DNA of 44,642 nucleotides from Anaerolineales bacterium (GTDB lineage Bacteria > Chloroflexota > Anaerolineae > Anaerolineales > Villigracilaceae): the NCBI GenBank assembly GCA_024710905.1, contig JANJTV010000050.1, forward strand, positions 1 through 44,642. Reading direction: 5' to 3'. Under the pieces are notes generated by a model. It saw only the letters and a program-made list of their open reading frames with translations, did not search any database and was not told where the DNA came from. This document shows, piece after piece, positions 1 through 7,685 of this stretch. Within the stretch, counting starts at the first letter, position 1. Each line of letters starts with the position of its first letter. The position numbers and the translations under genes are program-made.

Positions 1-2261
1 ACGCCGCTGTGGCCTTTTGCGCCGCGGGCGATAACATCAAAGCGCATCACGCCGCGGTTTTCGACACACACTTCGCCAAACAGTTCATCACCTTTTTCGC
101 CGGTGCGTTCACCGGCAATAAACAGGGCGGGCGTCAGCCCCAGTTCTTTCAGCACATGCGGCGTACCCCAGGCTTCGGCTTCGCCGTTTTCCTCGTTGCC
201 AACAAACAACAATTGAATGTTGGGGAAGGACTTGCCCGATTTCAGGGCGTCTTTCATCCAAACCAAATAGGTGGCGACAACCGTCTTCATGTCTGCCGCG
301 CCGCGCCCGTGCAGATAGTCCCCCTCAATGCGCGGAATGAATTGCGAATCATCCGGTTCGGGTTCCACCACATCGAAATGGCCCGTCAGCAGGATCGGGG
401 AATTGCCCGTTGCGCCGGGGAAGGTGGCATGGACCGCCGGGTATTTGCCATCAAAATAACGTGTCTCCAGACCATGATTTCTTAAGTAATCGAAGATGAA
501 CGTCCCGGCGCGGTGAACTTCCTCCAGTCGTTCGTCGGGGCAGGCGGTCACCGAGGGGATGCGAATCAGGTGCTGGGCCATGTCGAGGATTTCGCTGGTT
601 TTGTCCGGGTAGCCGGCATCCAGCACCACCCCGGAGGCCGGGCGAAATCTCACCGGCAATTGTTGGTCGTTGCGAGCCGCATCGCGGGCATGCTGGATGA
701 ACTCGGACAGTTTCTCCGAGTCGCCCTCCAGGCGGGTGTGTTCGGCAGCAATCCGTTCAATATCCTTGCGAACCTGCTCCTCGCGCTCGGCAGCCAGTTC
801 ACGCAGCAAGGTCTGGGGGACTTCGTCATTTTCGCCCAACTCAAGCTGCAGCCGGGTGCGGATTTTTTCGGCGTTGTTGGGCGCGCCTTGCGACATTTCG
901 ACCAGCGGGGTTAGATCTTCCCACAGGTTCAGGGCCTGGGCCAGCGGCTTGAGTTCCTCCAGCGTCCACTTGAGGAAGGCGCGCATCTGGATTGGCTTAC
1001 CAGTCAGCGGGTTTTCAATTTCGGCCCGCAGGCCGTGTCGGGCGGCCAGGGTTTCGTTGGCGCGGGCGCGGGTGATGTCTTCGCGGTCATAACGGAAGGA
1101 ACGGGCAAACTGCGGATCAGCATAAGAGCGCAGCAAGAGCAGGTGCTTGAAGGTCAGGTTGGCAATGTCCACTTCCAGCGGGTTGCCGCCGTCGTCAGTA
1201 CGGACTTCCACGCGGCCCATGGGAAGGTTGATGCGCGCCATCAGGTTCTGTTTTTCGATCTGGCGGGCCATCTCCTCGGCGGGAGTGGCCTCACCAACGG
1301 AATACAGGCCGCGGGTGTACAGCCCGGTCAGTTGTTCCCCGGTCGTTGAAATGAGCCGTTCCACCGGTTCGGCAAAACTGCGGGCGCGGACGGGAGTCCA
1401 GTTGTTATTTCCAAAACGTATGCCGCGCCGGACGAGGTCATAAGAAATTTGCAGGTAATCCTGGTACGAACGGTAGAGGTCGGGCTGGTCGATTTCGGGC
1501 GGATTGGGAAAGGTTAGGTTGCGCACGGAATCGAATTCAGTGATGGCCAGTACAGCCCGTCCGCCGCGCACCTGGGCCTGCAGGGGCGTACTGGCACTGG
1601 CAGCGATGTAAAGCGGGGTGAAGGCGCGCAGCAGACGGGCAGCAGTGATGTAAAACTCGGATTTGTACTCGTCGAGGTGCTGGTCGCCGCGTTGGCTGGC
1701 GGGGAGGTGCATGAAATCCCACATGAACAACGGGTCCGGCAGCGAGAGGTTGGAATGTGTACCTGCGGTGGCGAGGGTGTCGCCGTACATATCCACACAA
1801 CGTTCGAGGTAGCGACGCTTGGCAATGCCCCAGTTGCCGGGGATGCTGTCGTGGCCAATGGCGGTCAGGAAGAGCAGGTTGCCATGCCAGTGATAGAGCC
1901 GTTCGCCAAATTGCTGACCCGCGCGTGCCAGGGCATTGAGCAGCACACCTTCCATCAGGCGGGCTTCGTAGAGGGTGCCGCGCGGGGAATAATAAGGCCG
2001 GGTGGCGAATTCGACCATCCAGTGAAAGACTTCGAGCTGGCTGAAGTTTGCCAGCCAGGCCGGGATGCATTCGGCGCGCAGGTAGTCCACAAAGGATTGC
2101 TCCGCCGGGCCGGAACCGACCGTGCGCAACGGGCGGAAGTGCTCATCCAGCAGGTTCCATTCCAGCTCGAAGCCGTTCAGGCCGCCTTCGGGCTTCTCAC
2201 GCGCGGATTGTTCCAGGGCCAGGTGGTACTTGTCGGCAAATTGCTGGGGGTCAAAAGTCAT
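1..2261 (-). CDS. Fusion protein: GCS2-like carboxylate-amine ligase domain + M20 metallopeptidase domain (3' end outside window)
   Basis: One uninterrupted frame runs from ATG 2261 off the window start, giving at least 753 codons. Residues about 25-450 look like the glutamate-cysteine ligase (GCS2/carboxylate-amine ligase) fold: GFELEW (30-35, metal/ATP-site acidic pair), an ATAGTHSNLSLPD stretch (H169, N171) and a VEVRTDD strand. A helical linker (about 480-545) leads to an M20 zinc hydrolase domain: TGHFD (H628, D630), GRGAADM (bridging D657), the catalytic pair E690-E691, and a GHS motif close to the truncated end. M20 enzymes cleave amide or peptide bonds using two zinc ions; GCS2 enzymes form gamma-glutamyl-type amides with ATP. 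The start lies 13 nt after the aminotransferase stop, so the two are co-transcribed. The substrate is unknown. The M20 assignment is firm. The ligase assignment rests on motifs and could instead be a degenerate GCS fold. Confidence 0.8.
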   Translation of the reverse strand, partial: MTFDPQQFADKYHLALEQSAREKPEGGLNGFELEWNLLDEHFRPLRTVGSGPAEQSFVDYLRAECIPAWLANFSQLEVFHWMVEFATRPYYSPRGTLYEARLMEGVLLNALARAGQQFGERLYHWHGNLLFLTAIGHDSIPGNWGIAKRRYLERCVDMYGDTLATAGTHSNLSLPDPLFMWDFMHLPASQRGDQHLDEYKSEFYITAARLLRAFTPLYIAASASTPLQAQVRGGRAVLAITEFDSVRNLTFPNPPEIDQPDLYRSYQDYLQISYDLVRRGIRFGNNNWTPVRARSFAEPVERLISTTGEQLTGLYTRGLYSVGEATPAEEMARQIEKQNLMARINLPMGRVEVRTDDGGNPLEVDIANLTFKHLLLLRSYADPQFARSFRYDREDITRARANETLAARHGLRAEIENPLTGKPIQMRAFLKWTLEELKPLAQALNLWEDLTPLVEMSQGAPNNAEKIRTRLQLELGENDEVPQTLLRELAAEREEQVRKDIERIAAEHTRLEGDSEKLSEFIQHARDAARNDQQLPVRFRPASGVVLDAGYPDKTSEILDMAQHLIRIPSVTACPDERLEEVHRAGTFIFDYLRNHGLETRYFDGKYPAVHATFPGATGNSPILLTGHFDVVEPEPDDSQFIPRIEGDYLHGRGAADMKTVVATYLVWMKDALKSGKSFPNIQLLFVGNEENGEAEAWGTPHVLKELGLTPALFIAGERTGEKGDELFGEVCVENRGVMRFDVIARGAKGHSG

Positions 2262-2274
2262 GGCGGTTTCCTGT

Positions 2275-3576
2275 CTACTTCAGGCTTTGCAGGCCGGCCA
2301 TCAGCCGTTCAAATGCGCCTTTGGTCCGTTCGGCAGGCGTGGCGTAGGAAAAACGAATCCAGTCATTGCCAAACGGCGAGAAAAACGCGCCCGGCACAAC
2401 CGCGACACCATAATTCTCGGCCAGGTATTGCCCGAGCGGTTCGCTGTCGGCCCAACCCCGGGCGCGGATGAATTCGCCGACATTCATGAAGGCGTAATAA
2501 CCTTTGCCAAGAATATGCTGCAAACCGCTGGCAGCCAGCAATTCCTTCAACGCGGCGCGGCTGGCATTGGTCGGTTCGATGATGGTGCTGGCAGCCTGCC
2601 TGAAGCCCATTTCGTAGGCGGCCATGGCGACGGCCAGTGAGAAAAAAGACGGCAGGACGCTATGCGAGGCGCGCGCCACCATGAACTTAATGACTGACTC
2701 GTCGGCCAACAGGTGACAGTTGCGGATGTTCGACCCGCCCAAGCTTTTGGTGATGCCATCCAGGAACATCAGCCGTTTGCGTTCTTCGGGCGTGAAATAC
2801 TTCAGGAAAGAATTCAGATCCATCGGCTGTTCGTCGGTAACGTAGTGATACATCCAATCGAACAACACAAATGCCACGCCCGCCGCCAGCGCGGATTTGG
2901 CCAACGAAACCTGTTTTTCAACCGGAATGGTCAGGCCGGTGGGGTTGTCTGGATTGGTAATGACCAGCCCGGCAATTTTGCGGCCGGAACGGGCGGTAAA
3001 ATCCACACTGGTACGGATGGCTTCTTCGGAATAGGCCCAGCCTTCAGATGGGTCGCCAGGTGCCCAGATGACATTTGCACCCACACCGTACGGTCCCCAG
3101 TTGTAGGAAATCCACGGTACACGCGAGACAATGACTGCATCTCCCTGGCGGCCATGCCCGAGGGCCAGCATCGCACCATAAGCTTTTACCAGCGCATCAC
3201 GCCCGCCTGCTGTGCCAATCACATTGGCCGTGCCCCAGCCAGTGCTGGAATCCAGTTGCCAGTATTGCTCGACCACAGCTTTACGGTAGGCATCCGTGCC
3301 AAAGGGCATGTCATACGAGGTGCCATGTTCAATTTGCATCTGGGCTGCCCGCTCGAGGATGGCTTTTGGGGTTCCCGGCAGCGAGGCGCCGCCATCCCCT
3401 TGCGATGCGTCGTATGTGGGGAAGCCCGGGTTTTTCTCCAGGTAAACCTTCAGCGATTTATTGATCAAGAACATGCGCGAAGCCGGGATGTCCATCAACC
3501 CGCTTAAGTGGTCGCTGACCGGCACAAGGTTTTGGTCTGGCACGGCATAAACAGGGGTGGCGTTTGAGATGGTCAT
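2275..3576 (-). CDS. PLP-dependent aminotransferase, class I/II (fold type I)
   Basis: This 433-residue protein has the hallmarks of the aspartate-aminotransferase superfamily: NPDNPTG at 208-214, the cofactor-ring Asp in LFDWMY (D240, Y243), the Schiff-base lysine in ITKSLGG (K277), and the carboxylate-binding arginine in WIRFSYATP (R408). It would transfer an amino group between an amino acid and a 2-oxo acid in the cytoplasm; the substrate cannot be read from sequence. The start is supported by a GAGGAG Shine-Dalgarno a few bases upstream. It is the first gene of an operon with the ligase-peptidase fusion 13 nt downstream, which hints at an amino-acid or peptide-like substrate shared by the pair. 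A terminator-like hairpin lies in its leader. Confidence 0.93.
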   Translation of the reverse strand: MTISNATPVYAVPDQNLVPVSDHLSGLMDIPASRMFLINKSLKVYLEKNPGFPTYDASQGDGGASLPGTPKAILERAAQMQIEHGTSYDMPFGTDAYRKAVVEQYWQLDSSTGWGTANVIGTAGGRDALVKAYGAMLALGHGRQGDAVIVSRVPWISYNWGPYGVGANVIWAPGDPSEGWAYSEEAIRTSVDFTARSGRKIAGLVITNPDNPTGLTIPVEKQVSLAKSALAAGVAFVLFDWMYHYVTDEQPMDLNSFLKYFTPEERKRLMFLDGITKSLGGSNIRNCHLLADESVIKFMVARASHSVLPSFFSLAVAMAAYEMGFRQAASTIIEPTNASRAALKELLAASGLQHILGKGYYAFMNVGEFIRARGWADSEPLGQYLAENYGVAVVPGAFFSPFGNDWIRFSYATPAERTKGAFERLMAGLQSLK

Positions 3577-3598
3577 GCGTTCTCCTCGTGGTTAAGAA

Positions 3599-3625
3599 AA
3601 CGCCCCGAACCGGTGTCGGGGCGTT
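3599..3625 (-). terminator. Terminator-like hairpin in the aminotransferase leader (candidate attenuator)
   Basis: On the minus strand AACGCCCCGA (3625-3616) pairs perfectly with TCGGGGCGTT (3608-3599) around a 7-nt loop. The 3' arm merges into a TTTTCTT tract. It ends about 22 nt before the aminotransferase ATG and lies downstream of the promoter at 3762-3790, so it would terminate leader transcription rather than an upstream gene. Upstream GTTGGC (plus 3676-3681) can pair with GCCAAC at the base of the 5' arm (plus 3623-3628), a possible anti-terminator. Confidence 0.7.
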
Positions 3626-3641
3626 GGCTGGTGATGATTTG

Positions 3642-3752
3642 CTAATTTGCAAAGGCCTGTTTACGCGCCTTGGCTGCCAACCGATTCCACCCCAATACCA
3701 GAAAGGTATGGGTGATCTTGGTTTTGGCATTAAGGGTGATACAGGGTTTCAT
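3642..3752 (-). CDS. Candidate leader peptide, 36 aa
   Basis: This short frame begins with ATG only 9 bp below the -10 box of the promoter at 3762-3790, so it would be read from a nearly leaderless transcript. It ends with TAG 16 nt before the terminator hairpin. The peptide starts MKPCITLNAK and is Ala/Lys/Arg-rich near its end (AAKARKQAFAN). It lacks the run of one amino acid that defines classic trp or his leaders, and it has a single Trp. Position relative to promoter and hairpin is the main support. It could be chance. Confidence 0.3.
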   Translation of the reverse strand: MKPCITLNAKTKITHTFLVLGWNRLAAKARKQAFAN

Positions 3753-3761
3753 TGTGGCGCA

Positions 3762-3790
3762 AGCATACCATTCGCAGGAACTGTCGTCAA
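3762..3790 (-). promoter_or_regulatory. Sigma-70 promoter for the aminotransferase / ligase-peptidase operon
   Basis: On the minus strand there is a -35 TTGACG (plus 3785-3790), a 17-bp spacer and a -10 TATGCT (plus 3762-3767). This is one of the best consensus matches in the window. The start point would fall around 3753-3756, leaving a leader of about 180 nt before the aminotransferase ATG. Confidence 0.65.
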
Positions 3791-3874
3791 GAAACCTATT
3801 TTTGTTTGGACAAATTTGTGCTACAGTATTAATAGAGCAAAATATGGGGGCATGCCGCTCAAAAGGAGGTTCTT

Positions 3875-4768
3875 ATGATCAACCCTGTTGTTCGGGAACG
3901 CCTGTTGAACATCCTGCTGGCAGACGATGGCTCTCTCAACGCATATACGGCAGTCAAACTACTGGCAGATCTGCCGCACCCCAAAGAGTGCCACATCACC
4001 GCCCTGCGGGTATTTACGCCGATGCAGGCCTCGGAATATGACATGGTGAAAAAGGGTATGGAACGCACCAGCAACCTGCTCAAAAGCCGCCATTTCCACT
4101 TCCACACCGAAACCCGCATGGGCTACCCCGTCGAGAAAATTATCAAATATGCCAGTAAAAACCAGCCAGACCTGATCGTAATGGGCGCGCGCGGCACCAG
4201 CGGCGGCATTCTCTCCATGCCGGGCAGCGTGGCCATGTCGGTTGTGCGTGACGGACGCTGGCCAGTGCTGATGGTTCGCGAAACATCCCAAGGCTTGCGC
4301 AACATCCTGCTCGTCAGCGATGGCTCGCCATGCAGCAGGGTTGCCGGAGACTTCCTCGGCGCTTTCCCCCTGCCCGTCGAAGCCCGCGTGGAAGTGTTAA
4401 ATGTTGTCGAGCCTTACCGCCCAGCCTACTATGTAGACCCAATGGGCGTCGCCATCCCGACCATTGACGACGAAGACGCCAAACGCATCAAGGAAAACCA
4501 GCAGGCTAATGCCGAAGCGCTGGTCAAAGGTGTGGTGGCCGACCTGCTCAGCCACGGCATCCATGCGGGCGGCACCATCCTGCAACAGGACGACACCGGC
4601 CAGGCCATTGTGAATTACGCCAGCGAGAATCATATGGATTTGATCGTTTGCGGCTCACGCGGCCTCGGCGCAATCAGCAGCCTGCTGCTGGGTAGTGTCT
4701 CGGAACACGTCATCAAGTACGCGCACTGCTCGGTGCTGGTTGCCAGATGCAACAGCCTGGCGGAATAA
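3875..4768 (+). CDS. Universal stress protein, tandem two-domain UspA family
   Basis: This 297-residue cytoplasmic protein is two Usp domains in tandem. Each carries the ATP-binding signature G-2x-G-9x-G-S: GARG...GS in domain 1 (about residues 107-122) and GSRG...GS in domain 2 (about residues 265-280). Both halves also have the N-terminal strand with the conserved Asp (LLADDGS, LVSDGS). Tandem Usp proteins of this length bind ATP or AMP and help survival under stress or energy limitation; the target is unknown. A strong AAGGAGG lies 5 nt before ATG 3875. Its promoter must lie in the A/T-rich stretch near 3800-3835, divergent from the aminotransferase promoter, but the boxes there are ambiguous. 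Confidence 0.93.
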   Translation: MINPVVRERLLNILLADDGSLNAYTAVKLLADLPHPKECHITALRVFTPMQASEYDMVKKGMERTSNLLKSRHFHFHTETRMGYPVEKIIKYASKNQPDLIVMGARGTSGGILSMPGSVAMSVVRDGRWPVLMVRETSQGLRNILLVSDGSPCSRVAGDFLGAFPLPVEARVEVLNVVEPYRPAYYVDPMGVAIPTIDDEDAKRIKENQQANAEALVKGVVADLLSHGIHAGGTILQQDDTGQAIVNYASENHMDLIVCGSRGLGAISSLLLGSVSEHVIKYAHCSVLVARCNSLAE

Positions 4769-4774
4769 GAAAAG

Positions 4775-4807
4775 GAAGCGGGCTCACCCATTCCGTGAAC
4801 CCGCTTC
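4775..4807 (-). terminator. Intrinsic terminator between convergent genes
   Basis: GAAGCGGGCTCAC (4775-4787) pairs with GTGAACCCGCTTC (4795-4807) with one mismatch. The U-rich tail (CTTTTCTTATT) is on the minus strand, so it mainly terminates the Mesh1-like gene. The hairpin may also stop the universal stress protein transcript. Confidence 0.75.
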
Positions 4808-4816
4808 ACCTGCCGT

Positions 4817-5365
4817 TTACAGGCTAAAAGTTGACTTCGCCCTGGCCAACAGGGAGTCGTATTCCTGTTCCAGGCCTTCGTTCACTCCGCGCAGGCCCGC
4901 CACGACCTGCTCCCCCCACAAAATATATTCCGCCAGGCGGGATTCATTCCACCCCAGTGGCGGCGATTCGAGCATGGTTCGCAAATTGGAAATTTTATCG
5001 GCCAATTTCACCAGTTTGGCGTACCGAGAAATAACCGGCGCATGCTCAACCTGCAATTGTTTACGACGGATTTTTGGCAGGCTTTTATCATCTGTCACTT
5101 CCATCACCACCTGCCGGACCTGCGTGCCAAAGTGCTGCTCGATCTCCTCAGGGGTGGTATCGGTATCTTCAACGGTGTCATGCAAAATGGCAGCCAGCAG
5201 CGGGATTTCCTCCCGCACAGCCCCCACCCGCCACATGAACTCCACCACTTCGATGGGATGATTGATATACGGCGCCTGTTCAGCGCCCTTGCGACGCTGG
5301 TCGCGATGTTTTTGGGCTGCAAAATGGATCGCCGCCAGCAAACGCCCGGTCAGGAGTCCAGACAT
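4817..5365 (-). CDS. Mesh1-type (p)ppGpp hydrolase, small alarmone hydrolase with HD domain
   Basis: This 182-residue protein is the length of a stand-alone Mesh1/HDDC3 hydrolase and lacks the synthetase, TGS and ACT domains of RelA/SpoT. It has the family blocks RRK...PYINHPI, LHDTVEDTDTT, HFG.QVR, EVTDDKSLPK..RK and KLVKLADK..NLR. Expected manganese ligands are H36, H62, D63 and D123. It should remove the 3'-pyrophosphate of ppGpp/pppGpp; animal Mesh1 also acts on NADPH. It starts 13 nt after the MFS transporter stop, so the two are probably one transcript. A weak GGCGGTG is the only ribosome-binding candidate. No alarmone synthetase is in the window. Confidence 0.92.
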   Translation of the reverse strand: MSGLLTGRLLAAIHFAAQKHRDQRRKGAEQAPYINHPIEVVEFMWRVGAVREEIPLLAAILHDTVEDTDTTPEEIEQHFGTQVRQVVMEVTDDKSLPKIRRKQLQVEHAPVISRYAKLVKLADKISNLRTMLESPPLGWNESRLAEYILWGEQVVAGLRGVNEGLEQEYDSLLARAKSTFSL

Positions 5366-5378
5366 GCCAGTTCACCGC

Positions 5379-6677
5379 CTAGGCCGGTTTCGAATCCGCT
5401 GCACGCGCCGCCATCACAGTGCGCAGGGATTTGATATCGCCTTCGATGAAGAACAACGCACCGAGGTAAATGATAAAACACAGCAGCCAGGCCACCGAAC
5501 AAATAACCAGGATAGCCAGGCCAAGGCTGCCTGTCGCCGTGGAAATGATGCCGGCCAATAACGGGGCGCTGGCCGCGCCAAAGTTTTCGATGAAATATTC
5601 CACAGACTGGGCTGTGGAGCGCACTTCAGGCATGGTGATGTCATAGACGGTGGCAATAACATTTGGCGAGGAAAGCGGCATAAACAGGGCCGTCAGGCAC
5701 ATGAAGAAGAAGAAGATCGAGCGTTCTTCAATCGGTGTCTGGATGGCAGTGTAAAGGAAAATCGCGCCGAGCAAAACCCCCATACTTGAGACAATAATGC
5801 GACCTTTGGGAGTACGCTTAAAGGCCCAGTCGCCCAGGAACCCGCCCAGGAAATACCCACCCGCCAGGATCAAGATGACCGGCGCCATGGTCATCAAGAC
5901 ACTGTTTGAGTCATATCCGCGGTCACGTTCCAGGTAAGTAAAGAACCAGTAGGTGATCACATTCCATGGGAAGACCCCGGCAAAACCCTGTAAAAAGATG
6001 AACCACATGGTGCGTTTGCGCATGATGTCTTTAATGGCGTCCCAGCTGAACTCAAACTTTGCCATTTCAGGGTTGCCTTCAAACTCAGGCTCGGCCTGCC
6101 CTCGTGGCATTTCCTTGACGCCAAAATAGATCAGCACCGAAAGCAAGATACCCAGGCCACCAGTCATATAGAAGAGCGTACGCCATTCCCAGGCTAGCAT
6201 CGGCGCGACCATCAAAGCCAGGATCATGCCCAGCAGGTAGCCAATGGGTTGGGAAAGCTGCAACAGGCCATAAATCTTGCCGCGCAGATTGGGGCCAAAA
6301 TAATCGGCCACCAGTGAATATAGTCCGGGGTAAGCCGAATCATCAATGCCCGTGGAGGCACGTGTCATTAAAAAGGCCGGGTAGGTTCGCACCACAGCGC
6401 TTAGCCAGGTGGTTGCACCCCACACAAACGAGGCCAATGCCAGCAACTTGGAGCGCGCAAATCGGTCATAGAGATAGCCCCAGAGTGGGTAAAGCAAGGT
6501 GCCGACCAGTAGCGCGCCAGTATTGACTGCACCCATCTGGGTGTCGGTCAGGCCAAACTCTTCAATAATGCGCGGGGTCAGCGGACCGATCAGCAGTTTA
6601 TCCACCTGGTGCAGCAGCATGAACCCAAAAAAGATGGCAACAACAACCCAACGGTAACGCGAATTTTGAGCTGACAT
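5379..6677 (-). CDS. Major facilitator superfamily transporter
   Basis: This 432-residue integral membrane protein has about 12 predicted hydrophobic segments split by a cytoplasmic loop (about 195-230). The MFS loop motif after helix 2 is present as GYLYDRFARSK, and there is an ASTGIDDSAYPG stretch in helix 4. It resembles the spinster/anion-cation symporter group of metabolite permeases, but the substrate cannot be called. ATG 6677 is preferred over the in-frame ATG at 6704 because GAGGAAACC lies immediately before it and the promoter -10 (6706-6711) would otherwise overlap the coding region. It is first in a two-gene unit with the alarmone hydrolase. Confidence 0.85.
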   Translation of the reverse strand: MSAQNSRYRWVVVAIFFGFMLLHQVDKLLIGPLTPRIIEEFGLTDTQMGAVNTGALLVGTLLYPLWGYLYDRFARSKLLALASFVWGATTWLSAVVRTYPAFLMTRASTGIDDSAYPGLYSLVADYFGPNLRGKIYGLLQLSQPIGYLLGMILALMVAPMLAWEWRTLFYMTGGLGILLSVLIYFGVKEMPRGQAEPEFEGNPEMAKFEFSWDAIKDIMRKRTMWFIFLQGFAGVFPWNVITYWFFTYLERDRGYDSNSVLMTMAPVILILAGGYFLGGFLGDWAFKRTPKGRIIVSSMGVLLGAIFLYTAIQTPIEERSIFFFFMCLTALFMPLSSPNVIATVYDITMPEVRSTAQSVEYFIENFGAASAPLLAGIISTATGSLGLAILVICSVAWLLCFIIYLGALFFIEGDIKSLRTVMAARAADSKPA

Positions 6678-6705
6678 GGTTTCCTCGTGGTTCTGGTTTG
6701 GCATC

Positions 6706-6735
6706 AGTGTACAACAAACGCAACAGGCAAGTCAA
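6706..6735 (-). promoter_or_regulatory. Promoter for the MFS / Mesh1 unit
   Basis: On the minus strand there is a -35 TTGACT (plus 6730-6735), an 18-bp spacer and a -10 TACACT (plus 6706-6711). It sits in the 64-bp gap after the chlD stop and gives a leader of about 20-25 nt ahead of ATG 6677. Confidence 0.5.
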
Positions 6736-6741
6736 TCAATT

Positions 6742-7674
6742 TTATGAAACCATTTCTTTGCGCACAGCGTGGTAAAGGTTTTCGGCCTTCAATTCTCCCA
6801 ACGAATAACATGGGGCTTTCAGGTGGTCAGCCAGTTGTTTGGCCAGCCCCTGGTCAAAAGCGGCATGTTCCATATTAATTACCACACTACGGAAGTTGCG
6901 CTGGGCAATCTGCTCGGCAAAGGCAAATGACTCATCCTGCGGAGACATCGGCCCAATCGAGACATTCCCCGCCCCATCGGTCATGATAAAGAGCAAGGGT
7001 TCAACATCCGGATGGGTACGCTTTTCCTGAATCAGCACATCCGCAGCCATTAGCAGGCCTGCCGAAAGCGGGGTCTTGCCGCCAACAGGGATATCCACCA
7101 GCGCACGCTGGGCCAGCTGCACCGAATTGGTCGGCGGCAACACCAGCGTGGCGCGGTCTTTCTGAAAGACAATTAACCCCACCCGGTCTCGTCGTTGGTA
7201 AGCATCCGTCAGCAGCGAAAGGATGGCACCCTTGGTGGCGTTCATGCGTTCTGCCACGGCCATTGACCAGGACGCATCCACTAGGAAGAGCACCAGATTG
7301 GCAGTTCTCTTGACGCGGATTTTGCGTTGCAGGTCGCTGCTTTCAATGGCAAAGGCCAGGCGCTTTCGTTTTTCCGTACGGCGCTTCTGGAAAGGCGCCG
7401 CCGCGCGAATAGTGGCATCGAAGGCAATATCAGTCGATTTGCCGTTGGCCGGGCGCGCCATGATATACCGGCCGCGTTTACGATCCGTGCGGGTTCGTGA
7501 ACGTCGGCCGGCAGATTTACGGGTTAACTTGTCGAGCGGGGTATCCAGCTTGCGAGGGGCAAACGTCTCACCAGTCTTTACTTTCTGGCCGCCATCCCAC
7601 CAATTGGCATTGCTAGATGCAAAAACATCCTGTTGGGCAGGTTCAGGTGTGCCGGGCTGGGTATCATCCTCCAC
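6742..7674 (-). CDS. chlD: ChlD VWA half of Mg/Co chelatase, in the -1 frame relative to its AAA+ half
   Basis: This frame encodes the basic linker and C-terminal von Willebrand A domain of a magnesium-chelatase D subunit. The MIDAS metal site is complete: DASWS (133-137 counted from GTG 7674), the Thr of GGKTPLSAG and the Asp of MTDGAGN. The domain docks on the ATPase ring and the large subunit (ChlH or CobN). The listed GTG start has no Shine-Dalgarno and lies inside the acidic/proline-rich linker that is continuous in normal ChlD. The frame stays open upstream through the A9 run at 7694-7702. It is therefore most likely translated as the end of a 670-680 residue ChlD after a -1 frameshift, not on its own. 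Homopolymer sequencing error is the alternative. Confidence 0.88.
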   Translation of the reverse strand: MEDDTQPGTPEPAQQDVFASSNANWWDGGQKVKTGETFAPRKLDTPLDKLTRKSAGRRSRTRTDRKRGRYIMARPANGKSTDIAFDATIRAAAPFQKRRTEKRKRLAFAIESSDLQRKIRVKRTANLVLFLVDASWSMAVAERMNATKGAILSLLTDAYQRRDRVGLIVFQKDRATLVLPPTNSVQLAQRALVDIPVGGKTPLSAGLLMAADVLIQEKRTHPDVEPLLFIMTDGAGNVSIGPMSPQDESFAFAEQIAQRNFRSVVINMEHAAFDQGLAKQLADHLKAPCYSLGELKAENLYHAVRKEMVS

Positions 7675-7685
7675 CCGGTCTTCGA

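Noticed and set aside
1677-2471. 264-codon plus-strand frame over the ligase and aminotransferase genes
   Set aside because: Antisense to two clearly coding minus-strand genes, with no domain signal. A high-GC shadow.
3458-3730. 90-codon minus-strand frame overlapping the aminotransferase start
   Set aside because: It runs out of frame into a well-supported gene and has no ribosome-binding site or homology.
6742-7674. VWA gene as an independent gene starting at GTG 7674
   Set aside because: No Shine-Dalgarno, the start lies within the normal ChlD linker, and the frame continues upstream through the A9 run. Frameshifted expression explains it better.
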